Notes: a model not told the origin generated them from the letters alone. A stretch of DNA of 64,000 nucleotides from Pseudomonas lopnurensis (GCF_015070855.1 NZ_JADDIX010000098.1:62315-126314); one strand, 5' to 3'. Numbered from the stretch's first letter, positions 35,159 to 44,558 are shown. Numbers and translations: made by a program.

Positions 35159-35397
35159 GCTTCGGGATCCGTTTCGAAGGGCGCTTCCTGCAGCGTGCCG
35201 TCGCGTTCGAGCAGGATCTGCACCTTCTGCTCGGCCTGGCTCAATGCCGCCTGGCAGTCGCGGGTCAGGCCGATGCCCTGCTCGAAGCAGGTCAGCGAGT
35301 CTTCCAGCGACAGCTCGCCGCTTTCCAGGCGCTCCACCAGTTGCTGGAGCTCGGCGAGGGATTGTTCGAAATCGAGAGCGGCTTTCTTGCGGGCCAT
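35155..35397 (-). CDS. xseB: Exodeoxyribonuclease VII small subunit XseB
   Basis: An 80-residue small subunit of exonuclease VII. It shows the family pattern [43 protein letters not shown] and a coiled-coil to the tail. The ATG at 35397 ([10 protein letters not shown]) is standard; the longer frame to 35448 adds unrelated sequence. It is the first gene of xseB-ispA-dxs. Confidence 0.95.
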   Translation of the reverse strand: MARKKAALDFEQSLAELQQLVERLESGELSLEDSLTCFEQGIGLTRDCQAALSQAEQKVQILLERDGTLQEAPFETDPEA

Positions 35398-35491
35398 GGC
35401 GGGAACCTGTCGTGTGCGGCGAGTCTGAAACGGGCGCGACATTAGCAAAGAAGGCCCGGCGCAGCCACCAGGTTCGCCACCAGCAGTGCGT

Positions 35492-36256
35492 TCAGCCGGC
35501 GTAGGTGGCCCGGAAGTAATAGAGGGTCATGCCGCTGCCGACCAGGATGACGAAGGCGCGCAGCCAGGCGGCCGGCAGTTTCCGGCTCAGCGCGCCACCG
35601 GCATAGCCGCCGAGGGTGGCACCGCCGAGCAGGATCAGCAACTCGTACCAGCTGACCCGACCGGCGACGATGAAGGTGACGCTGGCAACGCTGTAGATCA
35701 CCGCCGAGATCAGGTTCTTCAGCGCATTGGCGCGCACCAGCTGATGGCCCTCGATGGAGAACGCCGCCAGCTGCAGGATGCCCATGCCGGCGCCGAAATA
35801 GCCGCCGTAGATCGACACCAGTCCATGGGCCGTCATCGAGCCCGCCGAATGGGGCGGCACCGCGCTTTCCTCCTTGCGCCGCGCCGCCAGCCAGCGGCTG
35901 AGCCTGGGGCTGGCGGCAAACAGCGCGGTGGCCAGCAGCAGCAACCAGGGAATCAGCAGGCTGAACAGGTCGTCGCCGCCGGCCAGCAACGCCAGGCCGC
36001 CGAGCAGGCCGCCGGCCAGGCCCGCCAGCAGCAGTGGCACGAGATACGGCCCGAGGGGGCGCAGGCTGGAGCGCGCGGCCCAGGCACCGGCGAGGCTCGC
36101 CGGCCACAGTGCCACGGCATTGGTGGCATTGGCGGTCACCGGCGGCAGGCCGATGGCGAGCAGTGCGGGGAAGGAGAAGAACGTGCCGCCACCGGCCAGG
36201 GCATTCATTCCGCCGGCGGCAAAACCGGCGGAGACCAGCAGCAGAATCTCGAACAT
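35492..36256 (-). CDS. TauE/SafE-family membrane transporter
   Basis: A 254-residue inner-membrane protein with about eight hydrophobic segments. It has the TauE/SafE duplicated motif: [38 protein letters not shown] in the first half and [35 protein letters not shown] in the second. Members export sulfite, organosulfonates or related anions; the substrate here is unknown. It stands alone, 95 bp upstream of xseB in the same direction. Confidence 0.9.
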   Translation of the reverse strand: MFEILLLVSAGFAAGGMNALAGGGTFFSFPALLAIGLPPVTANATNAVALWPASLAGAWAARSSLRPLGPYLVPLLLAGLAGGLLGGLALLAGGDDLFSLLIPWLLLLATALFAASPRLSRWLAARRKEESAVPPHSAGSMTAHGLVSIYGGYFGAGMGILQLAAFSIEGHQLVRANALKNLISAVIYSVASVTFIVAGRVSWYELLILLGGATLGGYAGGALSRKLPAAWLRAFVILVGSGMTLYYFRATYAG

Positions 36257-36358
36257 TGGTAAGCCTGCACCAAAAAGATGCAGGGTATCTAAGCCGTTGC
36301 GTTACGGCTAGTGCGCCGTTCGGCTAGTATCGTGCGGTTGCCTCAAGGCGTGCCCGGC

Positions 36359-36672
36359 TCAGCCGTGCAGCGGCAACTGCAGGTTGACCGACAGCGGGCC
36401 CCGGCGCGCCAGCGGCATTGTTCGGCGGGCAGCGGACGGGCGTAGGCTGGGGCAGCCATTGAGCCGCAGAAGGCCGCCTGCCGCTCGGTCTCGACGCCTT
36501 CGGCGACCCCGTGCAGGCCGAGATGGCTGGCCATGGTCAGGATGCCGCGCGCCAGGGCGACCGACTGTTCGCTGTCCGGCAGGCCGGCGACGAATTTGCG
36601 ATCGATCTTGATGCCGCCGACGCGAAAGCGCGGCAGGTAGGCCAGCGAGGCGTAGCCGGTGCCGAAATCGTA
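36359..36672 (-). pseudogene. Truncated, frameshifted EAL-domain gene fragment
   Basis: The fragment begins YDFGTGYASLAYLPRFRVGGIKIDRKFVAGLPDSEQ and continues ARGILTMASHLGLHGVAEGVETERQAAF, the C-terminal half of an EAL (c-di-GMP phosphodiesterase) domain. At about 36470 the frame breaks: LRLNGC continues in a different frame, and ARPLPAEQ returns in the first. The N-terminal half with the EAL motif itself is absent. It is a decayed remnant, not an active enzyme. Confidence 0.82.
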
Positions 36673-36754
36673 GCAGCAGTGGCGATATTTTCGGCACATT
36701 GCTGGGGTACCAAAAGGCTATGTCTGAGCTGGCTGTTGCGGATAGACGTCCCCC

Positions 36755-36822
36755 TGTAGGAGCGGGCCATGCCCGCGAATATTCCAGCGCGCAAAGCTTC
36801 GCGGGCACGGCCCGCTCCTACG
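36755..36822. repeat. REP-like hairpin, TGTAGGAGC family
   Basis: TGTAGGAGCGGGCCATGCCCGCGA at the left and TCGCGGGCACGGCCCGCTCCTACG at the right form an imperfect hairpin of about 24 bp per arm. It lies between the EAL remnant and the ppa terminator. Confidence 0.85.
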
Positions 36823-36874
36823 GGCGCTCAGAACACCTCGACATTCGAGCAACACGCAATTGGGACAGCGCCTA

Positions 36875-36902
36875 CAAAAAAGCCGGCTTGTGGCCGGCTT
36901 TC
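36875..36902 (-). terminator. Intrinsic terminator of ppa
   Basis: On the minus strand, AAAGCCGGCCACAAGCCGGCTTTTTTG is a GC stem followed by six T residues, 17 bp after the ppa stop. Confidence 0.88.
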
Positions 36903-36918
36903 AGGGGGTGGCGTTGGC

Positions 36919-37446
36919 TTACTTCTGGTAGGCCGCAACCGCCTTGGTGATCGCTGCGCGGGCTTCGTCGGCGTTGCCCCAGCCTTCGACCTTGACCCAC
37001 TTGCCCTTCTCGAGATCCTTGTAGTTCTCGAAGAAGTGCTTGATCTGCTCCAGCAGCAGGGTCGGCAGGTCGGTGTATTCCTTCACGTCCACGTACAGCT
37101 GGCTCAGCTTGTCGTGCGGGACGGCGATCAGCTTGGCGTCGCCGCCGGCTTCGTCGGTCATGTTCAGCACGCCGACCGGACGGCAGCGGATGACCGAACC
37201 CGGGGCGACCGGGTAGGGGGTCACCACCAGCACGTCCAGCGGGTCGCCGTCGTCGGCCAGGGTGTGCGGGATGAAGCCGTAGTTGGCCGGGTAGAACATC
37301 GGGGTGGCCATGAAGCGGTCGACGAACAGGCAGTCGGTGTCGTGATCGATTTCGTACTTGATCGGCGCATGGTTGGCCGGGATCTCGATGGCGACGTAGA
37401 TGTCGTTCGGCAGGTCTTTGCCGGCCGGGACTTTGCTGTAGCTCAT
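36919..37446 (-). CDS. ppa: Inorganic pyrophosphatase Ppa (family I)
   Basis: A 175-residue cytosolic enzyme that hydrolyses pyrophosphate. The family I signature [10 protein letters not shown] (near 66-75) with its metal-binding Asp residues is intact, as are [16 protein letters not shown] near residue 30, [12 protein letters not shown] near 52, and [18 protein letters not shown] near 140. Monocistronic, with its own terminator. Confidence 0.97.
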   Translation of the reverse strand: MSYSKVPAGKDLPNDIYVAIEIPANHAPIKYEIDHDTDCLFVDRFMATPMFYPANYGFIPHTLADDGDPLDVLVVTPYPVAPGSVIRCRPVGVLNMTDEAGGDAKLIAVPHDKLSQLYVDVKEYTDLPTLLLEQIKHFFENYKDLEKGKWVKVEGWGNADEARAAITKAVAAYQK

Positions 37447-37554
37447 GAACGATGGGCTCCGTGATCGGCCAGCGCGGCCTTGGGGCAGAAAAAGTGGGCG
37501 CGATTATAGGCGCATTGGCGCCTGCATTGCCACGCCGGCTTCGACGGCGCCGGC

Positions 37555-38367
37555 TCAGGCAGGTTCCCTGTAATCCGCATGTTCGGCCTGCAGCCGCTGC
37601 AGGCGGGCGAGCGGGTCCTGCCGATAGAATGCGGCGAGCTGCCGGTACACCTCGGGGTGGGCGGCGTGTAGCAGGTCCGGTGCGCTGAAGAAGTATTCGC
37701 TGGTGACGGCGAAGAATTCGGCCGGGTCTTCGGCGGCGTAGGGGTCGATCGGCGTCTGCGCCCCGGGGTCGGCATCCAGCGTAGCGTTCAGGCTGTCGTA
37801 GGCGCTCTGCATGGCGCTGGCCCAGGCGTCGATGCGCATGTCGCGGTGCAGCGGCGGCAGGCCGTTGGCGTCACCGCCCAGCATGTCCAGCTTGTGCGCC
37901 AGCTCGTGGATCACCAGGTTGTAGCCTTCCCAGCCACCGCTTTCCTGCACGCCGGGCCAGGCGAGGATCACCGGGCCCTGCAGCCAGGCTTCGCCGCTGT
38001 GCTCGGCGTCCCATTCATGCACTACGCCGCTGGCGTCACGGTGCTTCTGCGGGCTGCGGAAGTCGTCCGGGTAGAGCACGATCTCGTGGAAGCCCTGGTA
38101 CCAGCCGAAATCGGGCAGATGCAGCAGCGGCAGCTGGGCCTGCAGCGCCAGGCGCAGCCGATCGGCTGGCTGCAACTCCACGCCGGGCAGCGCGGTCAGG
38201 CGCTTGTCGTGCAAGAACAGGATGCTGCGTTCGCGCAGGCGCGTGAGTTCGCGGTCGTCGAGGCCGTCGAGGATTGGCAGGCTGTCGAACACCGCTTGCC
38301 ACAGTTCGGGCTCGACGGGGAAGCGGGCGAGGATGCGTTTGCGTTGCCAGGCGCGTAAAGACCACAT
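37555..38367 (-). CDS. mtfA: MtfA-family zinc peptidase (M90)
   Basis: A 270-residue MtfA/YeeI-like metallopeptidase. The zinc-binding motif VIHELAHKLDMLGG sits near residue 150 (HExxH), with the downstream acidic ligand region AEDPAEFFAVTSEYFF near 212-228. YNLVIHE and the start MWSLRAWQRKRILARFPVEPELW are typical. In E. coli MtfA interacts with Mlc; that link cannot be inferred here. The ATG at 38367 is preferred over the open frame to 38514, which shows no homology. Confidence 0.9.
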   Translation of the reverse strand: MWSLRAWQRKRILARFPVEPELWQAVFDSLPILDGLDDRELTRLRERSILFLHDKRLTALPGVELQPADRLRLALQAQLPLLHLPDFGWYQGFHEIVLYPDDFRSPQKHRDASGVVHEWDAEHSGEAWLQGPVILAWPGVQESGGWEGYNLVIHELAHKLDMLGGDANGLPPLHRDMRIDAWASAMQSAYDSLNATLDADPGAQTPIDPYAAEDPAEFFAVTSEYFFSAPDLLHAAHPEVYRQLAAFYRQDPLARLQRLQAEHADYREPA

Positions 38368-38469
38368 GGGCGAGGTTCCAGCCGGGAGGGCCACACAGTA
38401 AGCGCAGCGCCCGCCGGCGGCAACAGCGCCTGTCCTCGCCGCGGGTCGATCGATGCGGATGAGGCTTTT

Positions 38470-38541
38470 TGTAGCCGCAGAGGGGTGCCGAGGCCTTGCT
38501 GGTGATAGCCGCACGGATCGCCCGCAAGCCGGCTCCTACGG
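38470..38541. repeat. Degenerate REP-like hairpin
   Basis: TGTAGCCGCAGAGGGG at one side and CAAGCCGGCTCCTACGG at the other resemble the TGTAGGAGC family but with a poorer left arm. Confidence 0.5.
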
Positions 38542-38556
38542 CCTGTTCGCCATGCT

Positions 38557-39351
38557 TCAGCCCAGCAGGAAGTTGCCGGCGCGGGGCTCGCCGTCCAGCG
38601 TCGGCACCTCGGCCTCGTCCTTGAGTTGCACGCCGGAGAGCTGGCGGCGGCAGGCCTCGCGCATGAGGTAGAGCAGGCGGTGGGCGGCCAGGTTGTAGCT
38701 CAGGCCCTCGGGGCGGATGTTGGAGATGCAGTTGCGCTGCGCATCGTGGCGACCGACCTGCGGCGCCCAGGTGAAGTACAGGCCGAGGCTGTCCGGCGAA
38801 CTGAGCCCGGGGCGCTCGCCCAGCAGGATCACCGCCATGCGTGCCCCGAGCCGCTGGCCGATCTCGTCGGCGACGGCGACCCGGCCCTGCTCGACGAGGG
38901 CGATCGGGCCGAGCGACCAGCCTTCGGCGCGGCAGTGTTCGGCGATCTTCAGACTCATCGGCAGCGCATGGCGCTGCACGGCGAGGGCGGACAGGCCGTC
39001 GGCGATCACCAGAGCGAGGTCACAGCCCTCTCCGGCACGCGCGTCGAGCACCGTGGCGCTGGTTTCGTCCAGGCGCCGGCCCAGGTCCGGCCGCTGCAGA
39101 TAGGTCTGCCTATCGACGGCGGCGCTGTGCAGATGCAGGCATTGCAGATCGTGCCGCTGCAGTTCGCCGGCCAGCGCCGCGCAATCGAGCGGCAAGTGCA
39201 CGGCGTCGCGCGCCTGGGCATGGGCGAACTGGAAGTCCAGTTGCGCCCCGGTGGGCAGGCTGCTGCCGGCCCGGCCGAGGGCGATGCGCGCCGGGGTGAG
39301 CTGGCGCAGGTGCTGCCAGGGATTTTCGGTGGCGGGCGTCCGTTCGTTCAT
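38557..39351 (-). CDS. eutC: Ethanolamine ammonia-lyase small subunit EutC
   Basis: The 264-residue light subunit of adenosylcobalamin-dependent ethanolamine ammonia-lyase. Text matching the family: [17 protein letters not shown] near residue 18, [19 protein letters not shown] near 38, [18 protein letters not shown] near 120, and [21 protein letters not shown] near 178. It is separated from eutB by 396 bp of repeats, an unusually long gap for this pair. Confidence 0.95.
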   Translation of the reverse strand: MNERTPATENPWQHLRQLTPARIALGRAGSSLPTGAQLDFQFAHAQARDAVHLPLDCAALAGELQRHDLQCLHLHSAAVDRQTYLQRPDLGRRLDETSATVLDARAGEGCDLALVIADGLSALAVQRHALPMSLKIAEHCRAEGWSLGPIALVEQGRVAVADEIGQRLGARMAVILLGERPGLSSPDSLGLYFTWAPQVGRHDAQRNCISNIRPEGLSYNLAAHRLLYLMREACRRQLSGVQLKDEAEVPTLDGEPRAGNFLLG

Positions 39352-39747
39352 GCTGGCCTCGGTGCCTGGTGTAGGAGCCGGCTTGCTGGCGAAGTGCAGT
39401 GCTTCGTTCGCGAGCAGGCTCGCTCCTGCAAGGGTGGGTCGTGTGGACGGTCATCCGCGTGGAAAAGAGCTGCGGTCGTTTTCCTCCCTACGGGCTGCCG
39501 TGGGGGCGTCGGCGTAGGGTGGAAAAGCGCGCAGCGTTTTCCACCGCTCTGGCGATCAGCGCGAATCTCGCCTCTTTCGATGCAGCCGCGTAGGTTGGGT
39601 TGAGCGCAGCGAAGCCCAACAGGGCGATGCACAGGCGGCGCACTGGCGCGAGTTGGGCTTCGTCGCTCCGCTCCTCAACCCAACCTACGGAGTGCGGTGC
39701 GCCGATTGGGTGGTGGGCGCGAATCCGGATCGCTTTCATTCCATACC
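39352..39747. repeat. Repeat cluster between eutB and eutC
   Basis: No gene is seen. Three different palindromic families are stacked: a TGTAGGAGC type (39370-39427), a CGTAGGGTGGAAAA...TTTTCCACC type (39510-39545, preceded by a GTGGAAAAG/TTTTCCTCCCTACG pair at about 39459-39491), and a GTAGGTTGGGTTGAGCGCAGC...CTCCTCAACCCAACCTACG type (39589-39688). Confidence 0.75.
39589..39688. repeat. Palindromic repeat, CGTAGGTTGGGTT family
   Basis: The arms CGTAGGTTGGGTTGAGCG and CCTCAACCCAACCTACG are inverted, with inner GAAGCCCAACA and AGTTGGGCTTCG also inverted. It is a two-stem structure of the REPIN type. A degraded relative lies at 27293-27413. Confidence 0.75.
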
Positions 39748-41142
39748 TCACGCCAGCCGCTCCAACGCCCGGCGGAAGGGTTCGGGCAGTTCCCGGCCGA
39801 GCCGCAGGCGGTTGCCGTCCTGGCGCAGGATGTCCATCTTCGCCAGCCATTGCTCGAATTCCGGCGCGGGCCTGAGGCCGAGCACCTGGCGCACGTATAG
39901 CGCGTCGTGGAAGGAGGTGGTCTGGTAGTTGAGCATCACGTCGTCCGAGCCGGGGATGCCCATGATGAAGTTGATGCCGGCCGTGCCCAGCAGGGTCAGC
40001 AACATGTCCATGTCGTCCTGGTCGGCTTCGGCGTGATTGGTGTAGCAGATGTCGCAGCCCATGGGCACGCCGAGCAGCTTGCCGCAGAAGTGGTCCTCCA
40101 GTCCGGCGCGGATGATCTGCTTGCCGTTGTAGAGGTACTCCGGGCCGATGAAGCCGACCACGGTATTGACCAAGAGCGGCTTGAAGCGCCGCGCTACCGC
40201 ATAGGCGCGGGCCTCGCAGGTCTGCTGGTCGACGCCGTGGTGGGCGTTGGCCGACAGCGCGCTGCCCTGGCCGGTCTCGAAGTACATGAGGTTGTCACCC
40301 AGGGTGCCGCGCCGCTGCGAAAGCCCGGCCTCGTAGCCTTCCTGCAGGGTCGCCAGGCTGATGCCGAAGCTGGCGTTGGCCGCCTCGCTGCCGGCGATGG
40401 ACTGGAACACCAGGTCCACCGGCGCGCCGCGTTCGATCGCCGCGATGGAGGTGGTGACGTGGGTGAGGATGCAGGCCTGGGTCGGGATCGCGTAGCGCTG
40501 GATGATGGCGTCGAGCATCTTCAGCAGCTCGCAGATGCCCTGGGTGTTGTCGGTGGCCGGGTTGATGCCGATCACCGCGTCGCCGTTGCCGTAGAGCAGG
40601 CCGTCGAGGATGCTCGCGGCGATGCCGGCGCCGTCGTCGGTCGGGTGGTTGGGCTGCAGGCGAGTGGACATCCGCCCGCGCAGGCCGATGGTGTTGCGAA
40701 AGCGGGTGACCACGCGGACCTTCTGCGCGACCAGGATCAGGTCCTGCACGCGCATGAGCTTGGACACCGCGGCGACCATCTCCGGCGTCAGCCCCGGCGC
40801 CAGGGCGGCCAGCGTCGTTTCGTCCGCCGCGTCGCCGAGCAGCCAGTTGCGAAAGTCGCCCACGGTGAGGTGACTGACCGGGGCGAAGGCGGCCGCGTCG
40901 TGGCTGTCGATGATGAGGCGGGTCACCTCGTCGGTTTCGTAGGGAATCAGCGCCTCGTCGAGGAAGCGCCTGAGCGGCACCTCGGCCAGGCACATCTGCG
41001 CCGCCACGCGCTCGGCATCGCTGCCGGCGGCGATGCCGGCCAGGCAGTCGCCGGAGCGCGCCGGGCTGGCCTTGGCCAGCAGTTCGCGCAGGCTGTCGAA
41101 GCGCCAGGTGGTGCCGCCGACACTATGGGTAAAGCGGGCCAT
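39748..41142 (-). CDS. eutB: Ethanolamine ammonia-lyase large subunit EutB
   Basis: The 464-residue TIM-barrel catalytic subunit that converts ethanolamine to acetaldehyde and ammonia using adenosylcobalamin. Text typical of the family: LFR-like QPNHPTDDGAGIAASILDGLLYGNGDAVIGINPATD near residue 160, TQACILTHVTTSIAAIE near 215, FQSIAGSEAANASFG near 243, and MYFETGQGSALSANAHHGVDQQTCEARAYA near 287. GGAGGT precedes the ATG at 41142. A sigma54-like element lies about 35 bp upstream. Confidence 0.96.
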   Translation of the reverse strand: MARFTHSVGGTTWRFDSLRELLAKASPARSGDCLAGIAAGSDAERVAAQMCLAEVPLRRFLDEALIPYETDEVTRLIIDSHDAAAFAPVSHLTVGDFRNWLLGDAADETTLAALAPGLTPEMVAAVSKLMRVQDLILVAQKVRVVTRFRNTIGLRGRMSTRLQPNHPTDDGAGIAASILDGLLYGNGDAVIGINPATDNTQGICELLKMLDAIIQRYAIPTQACILTHVTTSIAAIERGAPVDLVFQSIAGSEAANASFGISLATLQEGYEAGLSQRRGTLGDNLMYFETGQGSALSANAHHGVDQQTCEARAYAVARRFKPLLVNTVVGFIGPEYLYNGKQIIRAGLEDHFCGKLLGVPMGCDICYTNHAEADQDDMDMLLTLLGTAGINFIMGIPGSDDVMLNYQTTSFHDALYVRQVLGLRPAPEFEQWLAKMDILRQDGNRLRLGRELPEPFRRALERLA

Positions 41143-41176
41143 CGCGACCTCCGTCGATACAGTGCCGATTGTCCAA

Positions 41177-41191
41177 GCAAACCCTGTGCCC
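41177..41191 (-). promoter_or_regulatory. Sigma54-like -24/-12 promoter of eutB
   Basis: The minus strand reads GGGCACAGGGTTTGC followed by T, with GG and GC 10 bases apart, matching about 10 of 12 consensus positions. In P. aeruginosa ethanolamine catabolism is activated by the sigma54-dependent regulator EatR, so the element fits. Two inverted repeats lie 60-140 bp upstream. Confidence 0.65.
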
Positions 41192-41227
41192 TGCGTCCTC
41201 CTGGCGTCGTTTGCGGGGCGGCCCCTG

Positions 41228-41272
41228 CCGGGGATGCGGACGCTGCACCAGCGCGGCGCCGCGCATCCCCGG
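41228..41272. promoter_or_regulatory. Inverted repeat in the eutB upstream region
   Basis: Perfect 11-bp arms, CCGGGGATGCG and CGCATCCCCGG, are separated by 23 bp. It lies about 60-105 bp upstream of the predicted eutB start, where an enhancer-binding protein would act. It could also be a transcript hairpin after the aldehyde dehydrogenase. Confidence 0.45.
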
Positions 41273-41291
41273 CCGGCACCACCACGATGCC

Positions 41292-41320
41292 GCGTTGCCG
41301 TCCGAACCGAACGGCAACGC
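41292..41320. promoter_or_regulatory. Second inverted repeat in the eutB upstream region
   Basis: Perfect 10-bp arms, GCGTTGCCGT and ACGGCAACGC, flank CCGAACCGA. It starts about 20 bp after the aldehyde dehydrogenase stop and lacks a T-run, so it may be either a rho-assisted 3' hairpin or a regulator site. Confidence 0.45.
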
Positions 41321-41341
41321 CGGTGTTGCGCCGGCCGTGGG

Positions 41342-42862
41342 CTAGAAGAACCCCAATGGATTGATGTCGTAGCTGACCAGCAGGTTCTTGGTCTGTTGGT
41401 AGTGGTCGAGGATCATCTTGTGGGTCTCGCGGCCGACGCCGGATTTCTTGTAGCCGCCGAACGCCGCATGGGCCGGGTACAGGTGGTAGCAGTTGGTCCA
41501 CACCCGGCCGGCCTTGATCGCCCGGCCCATGCGGTAGGCGCGGTTGATGTCGCGGGTCCAGACGCCGGCACCCAGGCCGTACTCGGTGTCGTTGGCGATG
41601 GCCAGCGCCTCGGCCTCGTCCTTGAAGGTGGTGACGCCGATCACCGGGCCGAAGATCTCCTCCTGGAACACGCGCATCTGGTTGGTGCCCTTGAGCAATG
41701 TCGGCTGGATGTAGTAGCCGGTCGCCAGCGAGCCCTCGAGCTTCTCGGCGGCGCCTCCGGTCAGCACCTCGGCGCCTTCCTGCTTGGCGATCTCGAGGTA
41801 GGACATGATCTTGTCGAACTGCTGCTGGCTGGCCTGTGCGCCGACCATGGTGTCGGTGTCCAGCGGATCGCCGCGCTTGATCTGCGCGACCTTCGCCATC
41901 ACCGCTTCCATGAAGGGGGCGTAGATCGACTCCTGCACCAGTGCCCGCGACGGGCAGGTACAGACCTCGCCCTGGTTGAAGAAGCCCAGCACCAGCCCTT
42001 CGGCAGCCTTCTCGATGAAGGTCGGCTCGGCCTGCATGATGTCCTCGAAGTAGATGTTCGGGCTCTTGCCGCCCAGCTCCACGGTGCTTGGGATGATGCT
42101 TTCGGCAGCGCGCTTCATGATGTGCGAGCCCACCGGGGTCGAACCGGTGAAGGCGATCTTGGCGATGCGCTTGCTGCTGGCCAGGGCTTCGCCGGCCTCG
42201 CGGCCATAGCCCTGCACGACGTTGAGCACGCCGGGCGGCAGCAGGTCGCCGATGATTTCCAGCAGCACGCTGATGCCCAGCGGGGTCTGCTCGGCGGGCT
42301 TGAGCACCACGCAGTTGCCGGCCGCCAGCGCCGGGGCGAGCTTCCAGGCGGCCATCAGGATCGGGAAGTTCCACGGGATGATCTGCCCGACCACGCCCAG
42401 CGGCTCGTGGAAGTGGTAGGCCGCGGTGTGCTCGTCGATCTCGGCACTGGTGCCCTCCTGGGCGCGGATGCAGCCGGCGAAATAGCGGAAATGGTCGGCC
42501 GCCAGCGGGATGTCGGCGTTCAGCGTCTCGCGCACGGCCTTGCCGTTGTCCCAGGTTTCGGTGATCGCGAGTTTCTCCAGGTTCTGCTCGATGCGGTCGG
42601 CGATCTGCAGCAGGATCAGCGAGCGCGCCTGCACGCTGGTCTTGCCCCAGGCGTCGGCGGCCGCATGGGCGGCGTCCAGCGCCTTCTCGATGTCGGCGGC
42701 ATCGGAGCGCGGGAATTCGGCGATGGGCTGGCCGTTGACCGGCGAGGTGTTGGTGAAGTACTGGCCGCTGACCGGCTCGACGAACTCGCCGCCGATATAG
42801 TTGCCGTAGCGGGTCTTGAAGGAAACCTTGGCACCTTCGGTGCCGGGATGGGCGTAACGCAT
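41342..42862 (-). CDS. exaC: NAD-dependent aldehyde dehydrogenase (ExaC/acetaldehyde type)
   Basis: A 506-residue ALDH that most likely oxidises acetaldehyde to acetate. Motifs: [32 protein letters not shown] near 160-190, the NAD-binding [11 protein letters not shown] near 238, the general-base Glu in [11 protein letters not shown] near 262, and the catalytic Cys in [16 protein letters not shown] near 300. [12 protein letters not shown] follows near 395. The ATG at 42862 has GGAG upstream. It lies just upstream of eutB on the same strand, so it probably handles acetaldehyde from ethanolamine cleavage. Confidence 0.92.
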   Translation of the reverse strand: MRYAHPGTEGAKVSFKTRYGNYIGGEFVEPVSGQYFTNTSPVNGQPIAEFPRSDAADIEKALDAAHAAADAWGKTSVQARSLILLQIADRIEQNLEKLAITETWDNGKAVRETLNADIPLAADHFRYFAGCIRAQEGTSAEIDEHTAAYHFHEPLGVVGQIIPWNFPILMAAWKLAPALAAGNCVVLKPAEQTPLGISVLLEIIGDLLPPGVLNVVQGYGREAGEALASSKRIAKIAFTGSTPVGSHIMKRAAESIIPSTVELGGKSPNIYFEDIMQAEPTFIEKAAEGLVLGFFNQGEVCTCPSRALVQESIYAPFMEAVMAKVAQIKRGDPLDTDTMVGAQASQQQFDKIMSYLEIAKQEGAEVLTGGAAEKLEGSLATGYYIQPTLLKGTNQMRVFQEEIFGPVIGVTTFKDEAEALAIANDTEYGLGAGVWTRDINRAYRMGRAIKAGRVWTNCYHLYPAHAAFGGYKKSGVGRETHKMILDHYQQTKNLLVSYDINPLGFF

Positions 42863-43110
42863 GATGAGTCTCCGGTCTTGTAATCGTGGTCGGACTGCCG
42901 TGGATTCAGCGTAGATCAAGGCCCGTTGGTCGGCGAGCCAAGCGACGTGTGGCGTGCGACCTGCATTCGTCTGGCGGGGACGTCGCCAGGGCCGCAGGAG
43001 CGGCGATCGGCAGCGCTGCGCTGTGCTAATCTGCGGCGCAGTCGTCAGGCCCGCCGACCCGCGCAGAATGGTCGTTCAGGGCTTGGTCATGAGGCATTCA
43101 GAGGTCATCC

Positions 43111-44460
43111 ATGCACATCCACATTCTCGGCATCTGCGGCACCTTCATGGGTTCGCTGGCGGTGCTCGCCAAGGCGCTCGGCCATCACGTCACCGGTTCC
43201 GATGCCAACGTCTATCCGCCGATGAGCACTCAGCTCGAAGCCCAGGGCATCGAGCTGATGCAGGGCTTTGATCCGGCGCACATGGAGCCGGCGCCGGACC
43301 TGGTGGTGATCGGCAATGCGCTGTCGCGCGGCAATCCGGCGGTGGAGTACGTGCTGAACAAGGGCCTGCCCTATGTCTCCGGCCCGCAATGGCTGGCCGA
43401 CCATGTGCTGCAGGGCCGCTGGGTGCTCGCCGCGGCAGGCACCCACGGCAAGACCACCACCAGCAGCATGCTGGCCTGGGTACTGGAACATGCCGGCATG
43501 AGTCCGGGCTTTCTCATCGGCGGCGTGCCGCAGAACTTCGGCATCTCCGCGCGCCTGGGCGAGACGCCGTTCTTCGTGGTCGAGGCCGACGAGTACGACA
43601 GCGCCTTCTTCGACAAGCGCAGCAAGTTCGTCCATTACCGCCCGCGCACCGCCATCCTCAATAATCTGGAGTTCGATCACGCAGATATTTTCCCTGATCT
43701 CGCCGCCATCGAGCGGCAGTTCCATCATCTGGTGCGTACCGTGCCGGGCGAGGGGCTGATCATTCATCCCCAGTCGGAAGCCGCGCTCAAGCGTGTGATC
43801 GGCATGGGCTGCTGGACGCCGGTGCAGACCACTGGCGAAGACGGGCAGTGGCAGGCGAAGTTGCTCAGCGAGGACGGCTCGCGTTTCGAGGTGATTTTCG
43901 AGGGCGAAGTGCAGGGTGTGGTCGACTGGCAGTTGACCGGCCGGCACAACGTCAACAATGCGCTGGCGACCCTGGCGGCGGCGCGCCATGTCGGCGTCTT
44001 GCCGAAGCAGGGCGCCGAGGCGCTGAGCGAGTTTCGCAGCGTCAAGCGGCGCATGGAAAAGGTCGCCGAGGTCAACGGCGTGACCCTCTATGACGACTTC
44101 GCCCATCATCCGACGGCCATCGCCACCACCCTCGACGGCCTGCGCAAGCAGGTGGGCGATGCGCCGATCATCGCCGTGATCGAGCCGCGTTCCAATTCGA
44201 TGAAGCTCGGCGCGCACCGCGAGGGCCTGGCCGAATCCGTCGCGCTGGTCGACCAGGCGATCTGGTATGCACCGGCCAGTTTGGGCTGGGACCTGGCCGC
44301 GGCGGTGGCGGATTCGCCGGTCGTCACCACGGTGTGCGATTCGCTGGAGGCGATCATTGAACGGGTGAAATCCCAGGCCGCGCCCGGCACTCAGGTGGTG
44401 ATCATGAGCAACGGCGGCTTCGGCGGCTTGCACGGCAAGCTGGCCGAGGCCCTGGCGTAG
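43111..44460 (+). CDS. mpl: UDP-N-acetylmuramate:L-alanyl-gamma-D-glutamyl-meso-diaminopimelate ligase Mpl
   Basis: A 449-residue Mur-ligase used in peptidoglycan recycling: it joins the recovered murein tripeptide to UDP-MurNAc. The N-terminal Rossmann start is MHIHILGICGTFMGSLAVLAKALGHHVTGSD. The ATP-binding motif is AAGTHGKTTTSSML near residue 110, VVEADEYDSAFFDKRSKFVHY near 152 and NNLEFDHADIFPDL near 188 are Mpl-specific, and DDFAHHPTAIATTLDGLR lies near 332. The TAG stop falls inside a CGTAGGGTGG repeat, so the repeat supplies the end of the gene. Confidence 0.96.
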   Translation: MHIHILGICGTFMGSLAVLAKALGHHVTGSDANVYPPMSTQLEAQGIELMQGFDPAHMEPAPDLVVIGNALSRGNPAVEYVLNKGLPYVSGPQWLADHVLQGRWVLAAAGTHGKTTTSSMLAWVLEHAGMSPGFLIGGVPQNFGISARLGETPFFVVEADEYDSAFFDKRSKFVHYRPRTAILNNLEFDHADIFPDLAAIERQFHHLVRTVPGEGLIIHPQSEAALKRVIGMGCWTPVQTTGEDGQWQAKLLSEDGSRFEVIFEGEVQGVVDWQLTGRHNVNNALATLAAARHVGVLPKQGAEALSEFRSVKRRMEKVAEVNGVTLYDDFAHHPTAIATTLDGLRKQVGDAPIIAVIEPRSNSMKLGAHREGLAESVALVDQAIWYAPASLGWDLAAAVADSPVVTTVCDSLEAIIERVKSQAAPGTQVVIMSNGGFGGLHGKLAEALA

Positions 44461-44535
44461 GGTGGAAAACGCCGAAGGCTTTTCCACGCGTATGGTTGCG
44501 GCGGTGGAAAACGCTTCGCGGTTTTCCACCCTACG
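44456..44535. repeat. Palindromic repeat, CGTAGGGTGGAAAACGC family, overlapping the mpl stop
   Basis: Begins CGTAGGGTGGAAAACGCCG, has an internal TTTTCCACGCG / CGGTGGAAAACGC pair, and ends CGGTTTTCCACCCTACG, forming a compound hairpin. It overlaps the last codons of mpl. Confidence 0.82.
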
Positions 44536-44558
44536 AGAATTCGGCATACGGCGAATTT

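Noticed and set aside
42863-43110. A sigma54 promoter upstream of the aldehyde dehydrogenase
   Set aside because: No GG-N10-GC element with an acceptable consensus was found on the minus strand.
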